Origin: Sphingomonas paeninsulae
GTDB taxonomy: Bacteria > Pseudomonadota > Alphaproteobacteria > Sphingomonadales > Sphingomonadaceae
NCBI RefSeq assembly: GCF_003660165.1
Contig: NZ_CP032827.1
Coordinates: 1-64,000, forward strand
DNA length: 64,000 nucleotides
Direction: 5' to 3'
Shown: positions 47,477-58,788 of the stretch, in pieces
Layout of the letters: every line of letters starts with the position of its first letter
Numbering within the stretch: position 1 is the first letter of the stretch
Translations under genes and position numbers: made by a program
Notes under the pieces: generated by a model
The model's database searches: none
What the model was told of the DNA's origin: nothing
What the model saw: the letters and a program-made list of their open reading frames with translations, nothing else

Positions 47477-48992
47477 GCCGCGGTCTCGAACGGTTCAAAG
47501 TCGGAACCTGCCGCTTTCCAGTCGGGCTTGTGAAACGCGTAGATCACGAACGGGATGGCGAGGAAGACCACCGATCCGATCGCCAGCGTGCCGACGTAGA
47601 GTACCGGACTGCCCGTGCTGATCTGTGCCGGCGGAATGAAGCTGAACCCCAGCGCGATGAGCGCCCCGGCAAGCCCCAACAGGCCGACCAGCCACATGCC
47701 GACATTGCCACCAGGGATGCGGAACGGCCGCTCCCGGTCCAGCTGGCTGTACCGCAGCCGGATCGCGGCGACGTACAACAGGACGTACATGACCAGATAG
47801 ATGATCGTCGCCATCTGGCTGAGCAGCTGGTAGGCGGATTCGACCGAAGGCAGCACCGTGAAAGCGACGCACAACAGTGTGACCAGCACGCCTTGCAGGA
47901 TCAGGATCGCAACCGGAATGCCGTGTGCGTTGGTCTTTTGCAGCAGAGGCGGGAGATATCCCGCTTTGCCGACCGCAAGCAGCCCGGTCGAAGGCCCGGC
48001 GACGATTACGCTGACTTGGCCGAGCACGCCGAACGCCAGCATCGCCGCCATCACATTGCCTAGCCACGGCAGACCGAACGCCGCCCACAGTTCGTTATAG
48101 GCGACGAGCAGCCCGCGGTTGATGTCGATCGCCTCGCGCGGAACGACTGCGCCAACCGCGAGCGTGCCAAGCACGAAGATCACCACGACCATCACCGTAG
48201 CGATGAGCACCGACAGCGGATAACTGCGTGTCGGATTCTTTAGGTCCTGCACATGGACTGCCTGCATCTCCATGCCCGCGAAATAGAGGAAGACGCTCGC
48301 CGCCAGCACCATGTTGTGGAAATCGCTGAAGTCGGGGATCAGGCTGTCATGCAAATCGAGGTGCATCGGCTTGCCGCTCGCGACATAGGCCACGCCGAGC
48401 GCGATCAGGATCGCGCCGGGGATGATCGTTCCGAACAGGCCGCCGAGCGAACTCAACCGCGTCGATGCCGCCATGCCGCGGAAGGTGAACAGCGTGACGA
48501 ACCAATAGACCGCAAGCAGAATGACGATCGTGTAGAGCTTGTTGTCGGCCAGCGCCTGATCGAACGCTGGCGGCCACCAGATATAGGCGAGCGCGGCCGC
48601 GGCGAAGATCAGCACGGTCGGGAACCAGATCACCACTGCCTGCCATTGATAATAAATCGCGGCAAAGCCCAGCGCGGGCCGAAGGCCTCGCCGATCCAGC
48701 GGAACACGCCACCCTGTTTGGGGAATGTCGCGGCGAGTTCGGCCGCGACCAGCGATACGGGCACCAGGAACACGATCGCTGCGAACAGATAATAGAAGAT
48801 CGACGCCATGCCATATTCGGCTTGGGCCGGCATGCCGCGGAGACTGACGATCGTGGTCACGTTCATGATCGCAAAGGCGATCATGCCGATTACGATCTTG
48901 GGCTGTGGCTTGGTCTGGCCGCCATGGGCGAGCCACCCCGTAGCTTTGGGCTTGCCGCCGGGCACGGAGGCGGGGAGCGAGCGCTCGGTCAT
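47473..48992 (-). CDS. gadC: Amino acid antiporter, GadC-like, one apparent frameshift
   Basis: APC-superfamily permease of about 506 codons. First part from ATG 48992: IGMIAFAIMNVTTIVSLRGMPAQAEYG, YLFAAIVFLVPVSLVAAELA, FPKQGGVFRWIGEAFG. A missing G near 48678 shifts the frame; repair gives GEAFGPALGFAAIYYQW and the remaining spans to 47473. The block LRGMPAQAEYG and the C-terminal region resemble glutamate/GABA antiporters. Paired with the decarboxylase gene immediately upstream, it would exchange external amino acid for the decarboxylated product, consuming a cytosolic proton per cycle (family knowledge). Confidence 0.85.
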
Positions 48993-49055
48993 GCAAACAG
49001 CCTTGAAAGGGGGCGCCGCCGACGATGGTCGACGGCGCAGAGATCGAACGAAGGG

Positions 49056-50827
49056 TTACCGTTTGAGCACTTCGTCGCGGGCTGCCGCGACGCAGTGCAG
49101 CGCCCACTGCATCGTCTCGGGCGTGATGAAAACGTTCATCGGAAACGACTTCAGCGCGTAGACGACGGCTTCTTCGTCGGTCCCGTCACGATTATAGGTC
49201 GCGTCGCGGAAGCCCGTGCTGAAGCTCATATACGGCGTGTACTTACCGTCGATCTGCTTGCCCGAGCGGAACCATTCGAACAGCTTGTTGCCAACCGCTT
49301 CGGTCAGATGGTTATGCTTGATCAGGTCGCTGCGCAGCGCAGGATCGCTCAGTTCGCGACCGAATTGCACCTGCGCGTCCACGCCCTCGGGATAGACCCG
49401 GAACAGCGTTATCAGCCCGGTGTCGTCCGGGTTGACGCAGACCATGTCAGGATGGCTGCGGATGAGATCGTAGAGGTAATATTTGGTCTCGAGGATGCCG
49501 CCGAGGATCGCCTGCATCCCTTCCTTGCCGAAATATTTGAGCGTCGCCCAACCCGCGAGCGAGCCCGATGCGGTGCGCGACACTTCGAGTGTGTAATACA
49601 TCGGGTTATACGGCGTACGCGCCTGCAGATAGGCGTCCGCGCCGCGGCGGTGGATCGACTCGAATTCGGTCGCGTCGCGGTACAGGAAGCAGCTGCTGAC
49701 ATAGGGCGCCCAGCCGACCTTGTGGAAATCGATCCCGACGCAATCGGCATATTCAAGCTCGCGCATCGCCTCGCCATTGCGGCGCAGCACGGGCAGGATA
49801 CGGTCGGAGAATTCGAGCGGATTGGCCTCGAAGTCATAGTCCTTGAAGTAGATCCACGACCATCCGACGACCGCATCGGCATATAATACCGCCTTGCCGA
49901 AGCCCTCGGGATTGGGGTGGCGGTCCATCACTTCACGGACCAAGCCGATCGGATCGAACGCGCTCGCGTCGGTTGTGCCCATCGTGCAGACGACGGTCGC
50001 GACCGGGATGCCGCGCGCGGCAAAATCGGTCAGCAATTCCTCGAGATGGACGAGATCCATCTGGTTGGTCGCCACATCAGTGCGGACGTGGACGATGTTG
50101 TCCATGCCGAGGCCGAGCCAGTCGGTCGCGTTCTGCTGCACGTAATGCGCCTGCTGCGAACAAATTACCTTGGCGTCCGTCCGCACGCCCTTTTCGCGCG
50201 AATCCTTGAGCACCCGCGTCAGGCCGTATTTCAGGCCGTAGGTCCAGCAGCCACCGCCGCCATAAGTGTAGATCGCGCCGCTGTTGACCGGAGTCCAGCC
50301 AAACATGTTCGCGACCATGCCCGCCGTCTCCAGCTCGGCACGATGGACGTTCCAGGCATATTCCCCTCCAGGATATTGGCGGAGAACACCTGCGACAGCA
50401 TCGACGCAACGACCGCGGCGGTATTGGACTGCGGGATGACGTTACACATCGTCAGCGGGTTGCCCCAATTGGGCGCGCCCTCGAACAGGCCGACCACATC
50501 GTCGAGCACCTGGTCAAGATCCCCCATCGCCTGTGGAACTGTAATGTTCTTGACGTCGGGATAGGCATAGGTCAGCGCCGGGCTCTTGCCGAGAAATGCG
50601 GGACCGCCCTTCTCGGGACGCAGCATATCGAGCTTCTCGACGAACTTGTTGATCTGGCGCGCGAGAGGATCGTCGTCGCCGCGGAAAGGCGAGGGAAATT
50701 CACCTGCCATCTTGGCGTGGTAGTTTGCCCATTTTGGAGTCTTCGCTACCGACGACGCAGTTTCAGAGTCGCTCTCGGTTGATGACGCGTGCACAATGGC
50801 GGCGGCGGCGTGAGTCCGGTCGTGCAT
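49056..50827 (-). CDS. gadB: Pyridoxal-phosphate-dependent amino-acid decarboxylase, Gad-like, one apparent frameshift
   Basis: About 590 residues, longer than E. coli GadB (466). N-terminal region includes SPALTYAYPDVKNI and NPLTMCNVIPQSNTAAVVASML. A GGGG run read as GGG near 50366 breaks the frame; repair gives EGEYAWNVHRAELETAGMVANMFGW. PLP features: YGGGGCWTYGLKYGL, TVVCTMGTTDASAFDPI, and the lysine in GIDFHKVGWAPYVSSCF. Longer PLP decarboxylases of this type can prefer aspartate, tyrosine or glutamate, so substrate is uncertain. Glutamate is favoured by the adjacent antiporter. First gene after the box at 50893; starts the operon with gadC, marC and the barrel protein. Confidence 0.85.
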
Positions 50828-50892
50828 GGTAAGTACCTTTGATGGTCGAAGGGCGGGCAAGGCCTCTGATCGACATATCGCAGTTCTCGCGG

Positions 50893-50911
50893 TAGCCTCG
50901 GAATCTACTCA
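50893..50911 (-). promoter_or_regulatory. FixJ-type box, site 18
   Basis: Minus-strand core TGAGTAGATTCCG followed by AGGCTA. It points to the gad-like operon, 72 nt from its start. Confidence 0.83.
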
Positions 50912-51103
50912 GCAGGGGCTGGGCGGAGCCAACCCAAAGCGCGCAGTCCAGCCCCTGCTGGGCACTGAACTCTTGGAATTAGCGCGGGACCCGCCGCGCC
51001 AGCGGTGGGTCCGGTCAGGCGCCGAGCTGTTGCGCCGATCACGTTGTCATATTGATCGCGCAGCTGACGACTCTAGCCATATCCGACCCATTTGAGCAGA
51101 AGG

Positions 51104-51600
51104 TTACAACCCTGCGCCAGCGCGTTTTTCCCGATTAATGGACATCAGGATGCCCAAAAGGATCAGAACAGTCATCATTGCCGAACCCCCATATGAACGC
51201 AGGGGCAGGGGGATGCCCACGACAGGTGCGAGACCCATGACCATCGCTATGTTGATGCTGACATAAAGGAACAGTGTGAAGGCCAGTCCGGCCGCTGCCA
51301 GGTGCCCAAACACTGAAGGGCTATGCGATGTAACCTTCGTTCCCCACCTGACGAGATAGCCATAGGTGAGCAGGATTAAGACGCCCCCGACCATGCCCCA
51401 TTCTTCCATCATGGTGGCGAAGATGAAGTCGGTATGTGACTCGGGCAGGTATTCGAGATGACTTTGGGTGCCCTGAAGAAAGCCCTTGCCGAATACGCCG
51501 CCCGACCCGATCGCGATTTTTGAACAGTGTCAGGTAGTAACGGTGCCCAGCGGGTCGCTCTCTGGGTTCAGGACAATAAGGATGCGGTTTTTCTAATAAT
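51104..51600 (-). pseudogene. rodA: RodA (SEDS family) C-terminal remnant
   Basis: The C-terminal part of RodA, the SEDS peptidoglycan polymerase for elongation: KIAIGSGGVFGKGFLQGTQS, YLPESHTDFIFATMMEEWG, then membrane spans ending VVGIPLPLRSYGGSAMMTVL and the terminal basic RE...KRAG. The first 180-200 residues are missing and the frame is shifted near 51522. Since RodA is normally essential, a full copy is expected elsewhere, and this piece is probably debris of a rearrangement. Next to an IS1182 remnant. Confidence 0.75.
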
Positions 51601-51759
51601 CGTGAAGCATCCCCCAGGCTGTTCGAATGACGCGCAGCTCGCAAGCGGCGCCCCCGATTGCGGCTCCAAGGGCCTCGCCACCTGAGCCCAAAGTTTCCCG
51701 TCGACCCTTAATCCATGCGCTTGCGGGCCGCGCAGTCGGAATGTCGATATTTGTCGTGG

Positions 51760-52070
51760 TTACCCGACAGGCGTGGCGAATGCGGTTACGAACGCCAGGA
51801 TTAGCGCGATCAGGCAAAAGAGCGCTTTGTTTCCGAGCTTTTTCGAGACTGCGATGCCGACGAGGCACTGCACAGCGCGATGGCAAAGCTGCAGATGAGG
51901 AGGTAAGTCGTGCGCTTGGAAAGCGTGCGCCGAGAAACCTCGATGAGACTTCCAGATCCACTGATCGCATCAGCGACCGCAGCGCTGAACTGGCTGAACA
52001 CCGCTATCAGCACCAGCGGATAGGTAAGCCAGATCCCAACAATTCCCGCGAGTTGCATCAGCGCATTGTC
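51760..52070 (-). pseudogene. Membrane protein, C-terminal remnant
   Basis: Minus-strand reading gives IWLTYPLVLIAVFSQFSAAVADAI, then SLIEVSRRTLSKRTTYLLICSFAIALC, and after one or two frame changes AVQCLVGIAVSKKLGNKALF with a stop at 51760. These are hydrophobic spans of a multi-pass protein whose family I recall only vaguely. The 5' part is replaced by the transposase gene reading the other way from about 52060. Non-functional remnant. Confidence 0.5.
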
Positions 52071-53159
52071 CGCGACCTGTCGGAGCAGAAAATGAAATTG
52101 CTGTGCCGCCAAATGGGGCTGCTGGCGGGCGCAAGCATCGCCATTGACGGCAGCAAGTTCAAGGCCGTGAACAACCGGGATCGCAACTTCACCAAAGCCA
52201 AACTGGAGCGCCGGCGTCAACAGATCGAGGAAAGCGTTGCTCGCTATCTGGCCCAGTTGGATACCGCCGACCGGCAGGAGCCGACGGATGTGCTGGTGGC
52301 CAAGGGGGACAGGCTCAAGGAGAAGATCACGAGGCTCGAACAAGAGATGGAGCGCCTCGATGGACTGGAAGCGCAGATGCTGGCGTCACCAGACCGCCAA
52401 ATATCGCTGACTGATCCTGACGCGCGATCGATGTCGAGCAGCGGACGCGGAACGGGCGTTGTGGGCTATAATGTGCAGGCTGCTGTCGATACCGAGCATC
52501 ACCTCATCGTCACACATGAGGTCACGAACGTCGGCACCGACCGAGCAAAGTTGAGCGGCATGGCGAAAAAGGCGAAAGCAGTTCTGGAGGCAGAACGGCT
52601 CGATGTGGTGGCCGACCGCGGCTACTTCTCCGGCGAAGAGATACTGGCCAGCGAACAGGCCGGCATCACTGTGACCCTGCCGAAACCGATGACCTCTCGT
52701 GCCAAGGCGGAGGGACGGTTCGGAAAAGCGGACTTCGTCTACCTGCCCGAGCGAGACGTTTATCGCTGTCCGGCCGTCAACATGCTGACCTATCGGTACA
52801 CCAATGTGGAAGCGGGTCTGACAGTGAGCCGATATCGGACGAGTGCTTGCCCGAAATGTCCGATCAAGGCTCAATGCACACCGGCAAAGGAACGGCGCGT
52901 CACCCGATGGAAGCACAAGGCCGTCCTCGAAACCATGCAGAAACGCCTCGATGCCAATCCAGATGCCATGCGCATACGCTGCCAGACGGTGGAGCATCCC
53001 TTTGGCACTTTCAAAGCTCGCATGGGCTCCACCCACTTTCTAACAAAGACAAAGCCGCGTGTTTCAACCGAAATGGCGCTCCATGTTTTAGCCTATAACC
53101 TGACGCGGGTGCCCAACATCATGGGTAGCAAGGCAATCGTGAAAGCAGTCGCAAGCTGA
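52056..53159 (+). mobile_element. IS1182-family transposase, 5'-truncated
   Basis: The last 365 or so residues of an IS1182-type transposase: LLAGASIAIDGSKFKAVNNRDRNFT (first catalytic Asp region), a long coiled coil (RRRQQIEESVARYLAQLD), GVVGYNVQAAVDTEHHLIVTHEVT, LDVVADRGYFSGEEI (second Asp), a Cys cluster CPKCPIKAQC, and HPFGTFKARMG (Glu region). The N-terminal 80-100 residues are absent; upstream of about 52060 the DNA belongs to the membrane-protein remnant on the other strand. The open frame reaching back to 51627 is an accident. I could not identify terminal inverted repeats. Probably inactive. Confidence 0.8.
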
Positions 53160-53411
53160 GGCCCCTTTTGAACCATAAGACCCAATGTCTTCATAGCGAA
53201 TGGCCCGCGCACAATGTGCCGATCGCGTTTTCACACAGCCTGGGTCGGAAGCAGACGTTCACAGATCGCGTCAAGCGATGCCGGTAAATGAGGAAGGCTG
53301 GCCGTAAGAGGAACGACCCCTTTCCATCAAGATTGCCGCAATTGCAGACAATCATGCCGGTCTGGTGACCGCATGTTATTTTGCGACGAACTGCCGATAA
53401 CACTCGGCCGT

Positions 53412-54950
<1,539 letters not shown>

Positions 54951-55394
54951 TTACGCCGTATAATTCAAAAGCAATTCCGCCACATCGGCGGCTGGCCGAC
55001 CGGCATAGTCCTTGTCGATTTCGGCCACGAGCCGCTTTTTCAGGTCCGCACTATATCGCGGGCGGATGAAGCCCAGCACATGCGGCGCGGCCACGATGAT
55101 AAAATCGAAATCGGATTGTAGCGCCAGTGCGTTCAACCTGTCGATTGCGGCCCTCGCGAAATCGTCCTCATCGGCTTGGTGGAAATCAGTCGTTTCGTGC
55201 GCGCTCCGCCCATGGCCCACCGAACTGAAACTCCGACCTGGCTTATCGGTGCCGATGTCGGCTGTCTGCGCCGCGTGCTGGACGCTGTGCTCCACCAGTT
55301 CGAGATCGATGGCAAAGTCGCGTCCGCGATTGCGGAACAGCGACAGTTTTGCACCATCGATGACAAGGATCATGGCACCATGAAAAACGAGCAT
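54951..55394 (-). CDS. Host attachment protein family (PF10116-like), small stress-type
   Basis: 147 residues from ATG 55394, chosen because GGGAG sits about 8 nt upstream. MILVIDGAKLSLFRNRGRD begins a fold similar to the baeRF/eRF1-like domains annotated as proteins required for attachment to host cells. Further blocks: DEDDFARAAIDRLNALAL, FIIVAAPHVLGFIRPRYS and ADLKKRLVAEIDKDYAGRP. The name comes from an Agrobacterium gene; the molecular function is not known. First gene after the box at 55449, followed by the CoA transferase. Confidence 0.78.
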   Translation of the reverse strand: MLVFHGAMILVIDGAKLSLFRNRGRDFAIDLELVEHSVQHAAQTADIGTDKPGRSFSSVGHGRSAHETTDFHQADEDDFARAAIDRLNALALQSDFDFIIVAAPHVLGFIRPRYSADLKKRLVAEIDKDYAGRPAADVAELLLNYTA

Positions 55395-55448
55395 CTTCTC
55401 AACTCCCTTTGGATGAGCACAGTTTGCCATCCCGCGGCGCTTCCTTAC

Positions 55449-55467
55449 CAGCCTCGGAGATTACGCA
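55449..55467 (-). promoter_or_regulatory. FixJ-type box, site 19 (two mismatches)
   Basis: Minus-strand core TGCGTAATCTCCG followed by AGGCTG. It overlaps the 3' end of the receiver-domain gene and points to the host-attachment-family gene, 61 nt from its start. Confidence 0.66.
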
Positions 55468-55843
55468 GTTGGCGGGCAGATCGCCTCACTCATCCCAGCG
55501 ATGGCGGCAACCAGTGGCCGGTCACCGATCGCACGGTTGAATATCTTGTCACCGTGTCGGTCTGCCTTCCGCACCAATGCGTCCTCCGGATCGGTGTCAT
55601 CCAAAAGAATAGCCCTGCCGTGCCACCCGGTTGCCCTCATCTCGCGCAGGAACGCCACACCGTCGACATCGTGCATTCGGACGTCGAGGACGATACAGAA
55701 ATAATCCCGCGAAACCGGATCGGCGAGCAGCGCCGCGCAGGTGGAATACGACCGGACATCGTAGAGTTCTGAGCGCAACATGATCTGGCGCGCGCGTCGT
55801 ATCGCCGGGTCGCCATCGACAAGGGAAACACGGATTTCAACAT
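55461..55843 (-). CDS. Degenerate single receiver-domain protein, possible FixT-like antagonist
   Basis: About 127 residues if a missing base near 55825 is restored, giving the start MLKSV and then SLVDGDPAIRRARQIMLRSELYDVRSY. A phosphoacceptor-like Asp is present in FCIVLDVRMHDVDGVAFLREM. The acidic pair reads DGD, the switch Thr position reads LLDDTD, and the invariant Lys is lost (IFNRAIGDRPL), so normal phosphotransfer is doubtful. No output domain. It directly follows fixJ in the operon. In Caulobacter and Sinorhizobium a small protein, FixT, inhibits FixL; in Caulobacter it is a receiver-fold protein. The same role here is inference. Confidence 0.66.
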
Positions 55844-55925
55844 TCTGGGTGATGGTACGATGCCTCTGTGGACCTCGACCGTTGCACCTGTTCGCCTCCG
55901 GCGTCTGTACGTAGAAAGCGAGGGG

Positions 55926-56555
55926 TTACAACGGGCTAGGCTCATCCAGTCCTGCCGCGAACGCGATCCGCAATACGTCGGAAAGGCTCCTCGCATGAAG
56001 CTTTTCCATCAGATTGGCGCGGTGAACTTCGACCGTGCGTGTCGCTATGCTCAGGTCGAACGCGATCAGCTTGTTCGGACGCCCCGCAACCATTCCGTTC
56101 AGGACGTCGTGCTCGCGGGCAGTCAGCGCAGCGATCCGCACGACCGCGTCCTCTTTGGCAAGTTTATCCTGAATGCCCCGCTTTGCATGGCGCAGGCCAT
56201 CTTCGATCGCCGCCAGCAGGACCACGCGCTCGAACGGCTTTTCCAGAAACTCGATGGCCCCCGCCTTGATTGCGCGCACCGCCAGCGTCACGTCGCCGTG
56301 CCCGGTCAGCATGATGACGGGCAAGACGATGCCCAGCGCATTGAGCCGCGCCTGAACCTCCAGCCCGTCCAGTCCCGCCATCCGAACGTCGAGCAGGACG
56401 CAGCCCTGACTCTCGCGCGTGACGGCCTTCAGAAACTCGTCGCCGGACACAAACGCGGTAACGTCATAACCGGCTTTCCGCAGCAGGAACCCGACCGACT
56501 GCCTGATCGCCTCGTCATCATCGACGACATAAACCGCGTTGAGCGTCTCAGGCAT
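55926..56555 (-). CDS. fixJ: FixJ-like response regulator
   Basis: 209 residues. Receiver domain with acidic trio VVDDDEA (Asp12-14), phosphoacceptor Asp56 in CVLLDVRMAGLDG, Thr84 in IMLTGHGD and Lys106 in FLEKPF. LuxR/FixJ-type HTH from about 142: LTAREHDVLNGMVAGRPNKLIAFDL with recognition helix TRTVEVHRANLMEKL. The order and linker match FixJ-class regulators. Start ATG 56555 overlaps the kinase stop by eight bases (ATGCCTGA). The DNA element repeated through the window contains GTAGWTTCC, which resembles known FixJ targets, so this is the most likely regulator. Autoregulation is suggested by the box at 59668. Confidence 0.92.
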   Translation of the reverse strand: MPETLNAVYVVDDDEAIRQSVGFLLRKAGYDVTAFVSGDEFLKAVTRESQGCVLLDVRMAGLDGLEVQARLNALGIVLPVIMLTGHGDVTLAVRAIKAGAIEFLEKPFERVVLLAAIEDGLRHAKRGIQDKLAKEDAVVRIAALTAREHDVLNGMVAGRPNKLIAFDLSIATRTVEVHRANLMEKLHARSLSDVLRIAFAAGLDEPSPL

Positions 56556-58101
56556 TAAAAACATCCGCCAGCGGGACAGTAAAATTGAACGCTGTCCCGC
56601 CACCCTCCACCGCATCGGCCCAGATGCGCCCGCCATGCGCCTCGACAATCGTTCGGCAGATCGACAAACCCAGCCCCATGCCATCTTCCTTCGTGGTTGC
56701 GAACGCCTCGAAAAGACGTGCCCGAACGCCAGCCTCGATCCCTCCGCCGGTGTCGATAACCGCGATCCTCACCCAGCCCGGCTCGTCCCGAGCTGTAGCG
56801 ATCCGCAGTTCCTTACACACCGTCGCCTGCATCGAGTGAAGCGCGTTGCGGATAAGGTTGACGATCACCTGCTGGATCTGAATCCGGTCCACCCGAACGT
56901 GACCTAGCCCAGACGCAATGTCGGTCGCCACCATTACCCCGGCTTCATGCGCGCCCAACAGGCCCAGCGTCGTCGCTTCCCTCACCAGCACATCCAGCGG
57001 CTCCAGCTCGAAACCGGTTTCACCGCCATCGACAAACGCCCGCAACCGACGAACGATCTGCCCCGCGCGCAGCGATTGCGCCGCCGCCAGTTCGATGGCC
57101 TCCGCAATCCCCCCTAGCGCGCCATCGGGTGCGTCACCAATCATCTCGCGTGCGGTTTCCAGATAGTTTACAATCGCGGTCAGCGGCTGGTTGATCTCAT
57201 GCGCCAGTGTCGAGGCCATCGTCCCCATCGCGCTGACCCGCGAGACATGGACGAGTTCGGACTGTAATTCCTGCATCCGCCGCTCGCTCTCGACCCGCGC
57301 CGTGACGTCGCGAATAAATCCGGTGAAAATCCGCTCCCCCGCGATCGAAACCTCACCCACCGCCAGTTCGATAGGGAACCTCTCGCCATTCCGCCGCATC
57401 GCGGTCACGCTGCGAATACTGCCGATGATGTGCCGTTCACCGGTTTTCAGATAGGTCGACAAATGGCCGTCATGGGCCGAACGGTCGCCAGATGGCATCA
57501 ACATGCTGACGTTGCGCCCGACGACTTCGTTTTCGGCAAACCCAAAGAGTTGTTCGGCGGCGGCGCTGAACGAAGCGACCGTCCCCCGCTCGTCCATCAC
57601 GATCATCGCATCAGGAACGGTCGCCAGAATCGAATGCAAATGATGCTCACGGCGGACGATCGCCGCCTCGGCCGCCTTCTGATCGGTAATGTCGCGAATG
57701 ACCTTGCCGAAGCCCCTCAGCGCACCATTCTCATCGCGAAGCGCGGTGATCGTCACGCTCGCCAGAAACTCCGACCCGTCCTTGCGAACCCGCCAGCTTT
57801 CTTCCTCGATACGCCCCAGATCATTTGCCAGCGCAAGGTCGCGTACTGGCTTGCCCGCAGCCACATCGTCGGGCGGATAGAAGACCGCGACATCCTGCCC
57901 GATGATCTCCGCTTCGCTCCACCCCTTGATGCGTTCGGCGCCACGGTTCCACAGCGTCACCCGGCCCGCCGGATCGAGCATATAGATCGCGTAATTAGTC
58001 GCGCCGTCGATCAGCAGCCCGAGTTCTTCGGCCATCATCGCCTGCCGCCGCGCCGCTATTTCGGCCCCGCTATGGCTTTGCTCGGGGGGCGTTGAGGTCA
58101 A
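56548..58101 (-). CDS. fixL: FixL-like PAS-PAS histidine kinase, probable haem oxygen sensor
   Basis: 517 residues, no membrane span, so cytosolic. PAS1 about 28-142, PAS2 about 150-272, HisKA with phosphoacceptor His301 in STLAHEINQPLTAI, then HATPase with N box (VIVNLIRNAL), DTGGGI and GMGLGLS. PAS2 carries GERHIIGSIR: His224 and Arg230 have the same spacing as the haem-ligand His and propionate-binding Arg of rhizobial FixL (HIIGxxR, from memory). The linker LQELQSELVHVSRVSAMG is also nearly that of FixL. Expected: oxygen binding turns the kinase off. Overlaps fixJ. Complete frame. Confidence 0.9.
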   Translation of the reverse strand: MTSTPPEQSHSGAEIAARRQAMMAEELGLLIDGATNYAIYMLDPAGRVTLWNRGAERIKGWSEAEIIGQDVAVFYPPDDVAAGKPVRDLALANDLGRIEEESWRVRKDGSEFLASVTITALRDENGALRGFGKVIRDITDQKAAEAAIVRREHHLHSILATVPDAMIVMDERGTVASFSAAAEQLFGFAENEVVGRNVSMLMPSGDRSAHDGHLSTYLKTGERHIIGSIRSVTAMRRNGERFPIELAVGEVSIAGERIFTGFIRDVTARVESERRMQELQSELVHVSRVSAMGTMASTLAHEINQPLTAIVNYLETAREMIGDAPDGALGGIAEAIELAAAQSLRAGQIVRRLRAFVDGGETGFELEPLDVLVREATTLGLLGAHEAGVMVATDIASGLGHVRVDRIQIQQVIVNLIRNALHSMQATVCKELRIATARDEPGWVRIAVIDTGGGIEAGVRARLFEAFATTKEDGMGLGLSICRTIVEAHGGRIWADAVEGGGTAFNFTVPLADVFNA

Positions 58102-58110
58102 GACACCAGC

Positions 58111-58770
58111 CTAGCCCTTAAGCTTTGGATTAGCGAGGTTAACCTGTCGGTGCGCACTGATCAGGGCCAGAACGGCAGCGAGCCCTGCTCCCAGCCACAG
58201 CGCCGACATCCCCATCGCATGATCGGCGCTGGCTCCCAGAACCGCGCCACTCAACAGGCCGCACCACAGCAGCAGATAGGAACGCCAGCCGACCGGGTCG
58301 CCGCCGCGAATGGCGATGGCGAGGCACCGCCCCAGATTGACGATGGTGCCGGTCATGTACGTCAGCCCGATCGGCGTTTCCCCCGCCTGACCGACAACGG
58401 CATTTTCCGCGCCCATCCCAACCGCAAGGCAGGCGATGGCAACGGACTCGTCTCCAAACGACGCGAGCACCGCCGATGCCACCAGGAGCACCGACACCAT
58501 CGACAGCACCACAACGCGCCGAAATCGACCCGCCCAGTCGCCCGCAAGTGATGCGCCCGTCACGCCCATGACAAAGCAACCGATCAGGCCGAATGCGATC
58601 GCGGCGGCATGGCTCTGCCCGGAAAGACCAACACCCAGCCGCGTAGTATTGCCGCTCATGAACGACACGAAGAACCCGCCCGTCTCGATATAGGCGACGG
58701 CATCCACATAGCCTGCCAGCGCGGCAAGGGCGATCGCCAGCGCCTGAACCGCGCGACTATGCCGGATCAT
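58111..58770 (-). CDS. DUF1275 (YoaK) family membrane protein
   Basis: 219 residues with six or so membrane spans. The family signature GYVDAVAYIETGGFFVSFMSGNTTRLG is at the N-terminus, and GLTYMTGTIVNLGRCLA follows in the second half. Function unknown in general. It lies between the universal stress gene and fixL, with gaps of 18 and 9 nt, so it is part of the fixLJ operon. Confidence 0.88.
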   Translation of the reverse strand: MIRHSRAVQALAIALAALAGYVDAVAYIETGGFFVSFMSGNTTRLGVGLSGQSHAAAIAFGLIGCFVMGVTGASLAGDWAGRFRRVVVLSMVSVLLVASAVLASFGDESVAIACLAVGMGAENAVVGQAGETPIGLTYMTGTIVNLGRCLAIAIRGGDPVGWRSYLLLWCGLLSGAVLGASADHAMGMSALWLGAGLAAVLALISAHRQVNLANPKLKG

Positions 58771-58788
58771 CGGGGCCGGATCATCGCG

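Noticed and set aside
47500-47520. Partial box (CGGAACCTGCCG) near the end of gadC
   Set aside because: It lies inside coding sequence with several core mismatches, and the next gene overlaps gadC so no promoter is expected.
48822-49886. 354-codon plus-strand open frame opposite gadB and gadC
   Set aside because: It lies entirely over conserved decarboxylase and antiporter sequence on the other strand and has no motif of its own.
51627-52055. The transposase frame extended upstream to 51627
   Set aside because: The first 140 residues of that frame have no IS1182 similarity, and the opposite strand shows a membrane-protein remnant there.
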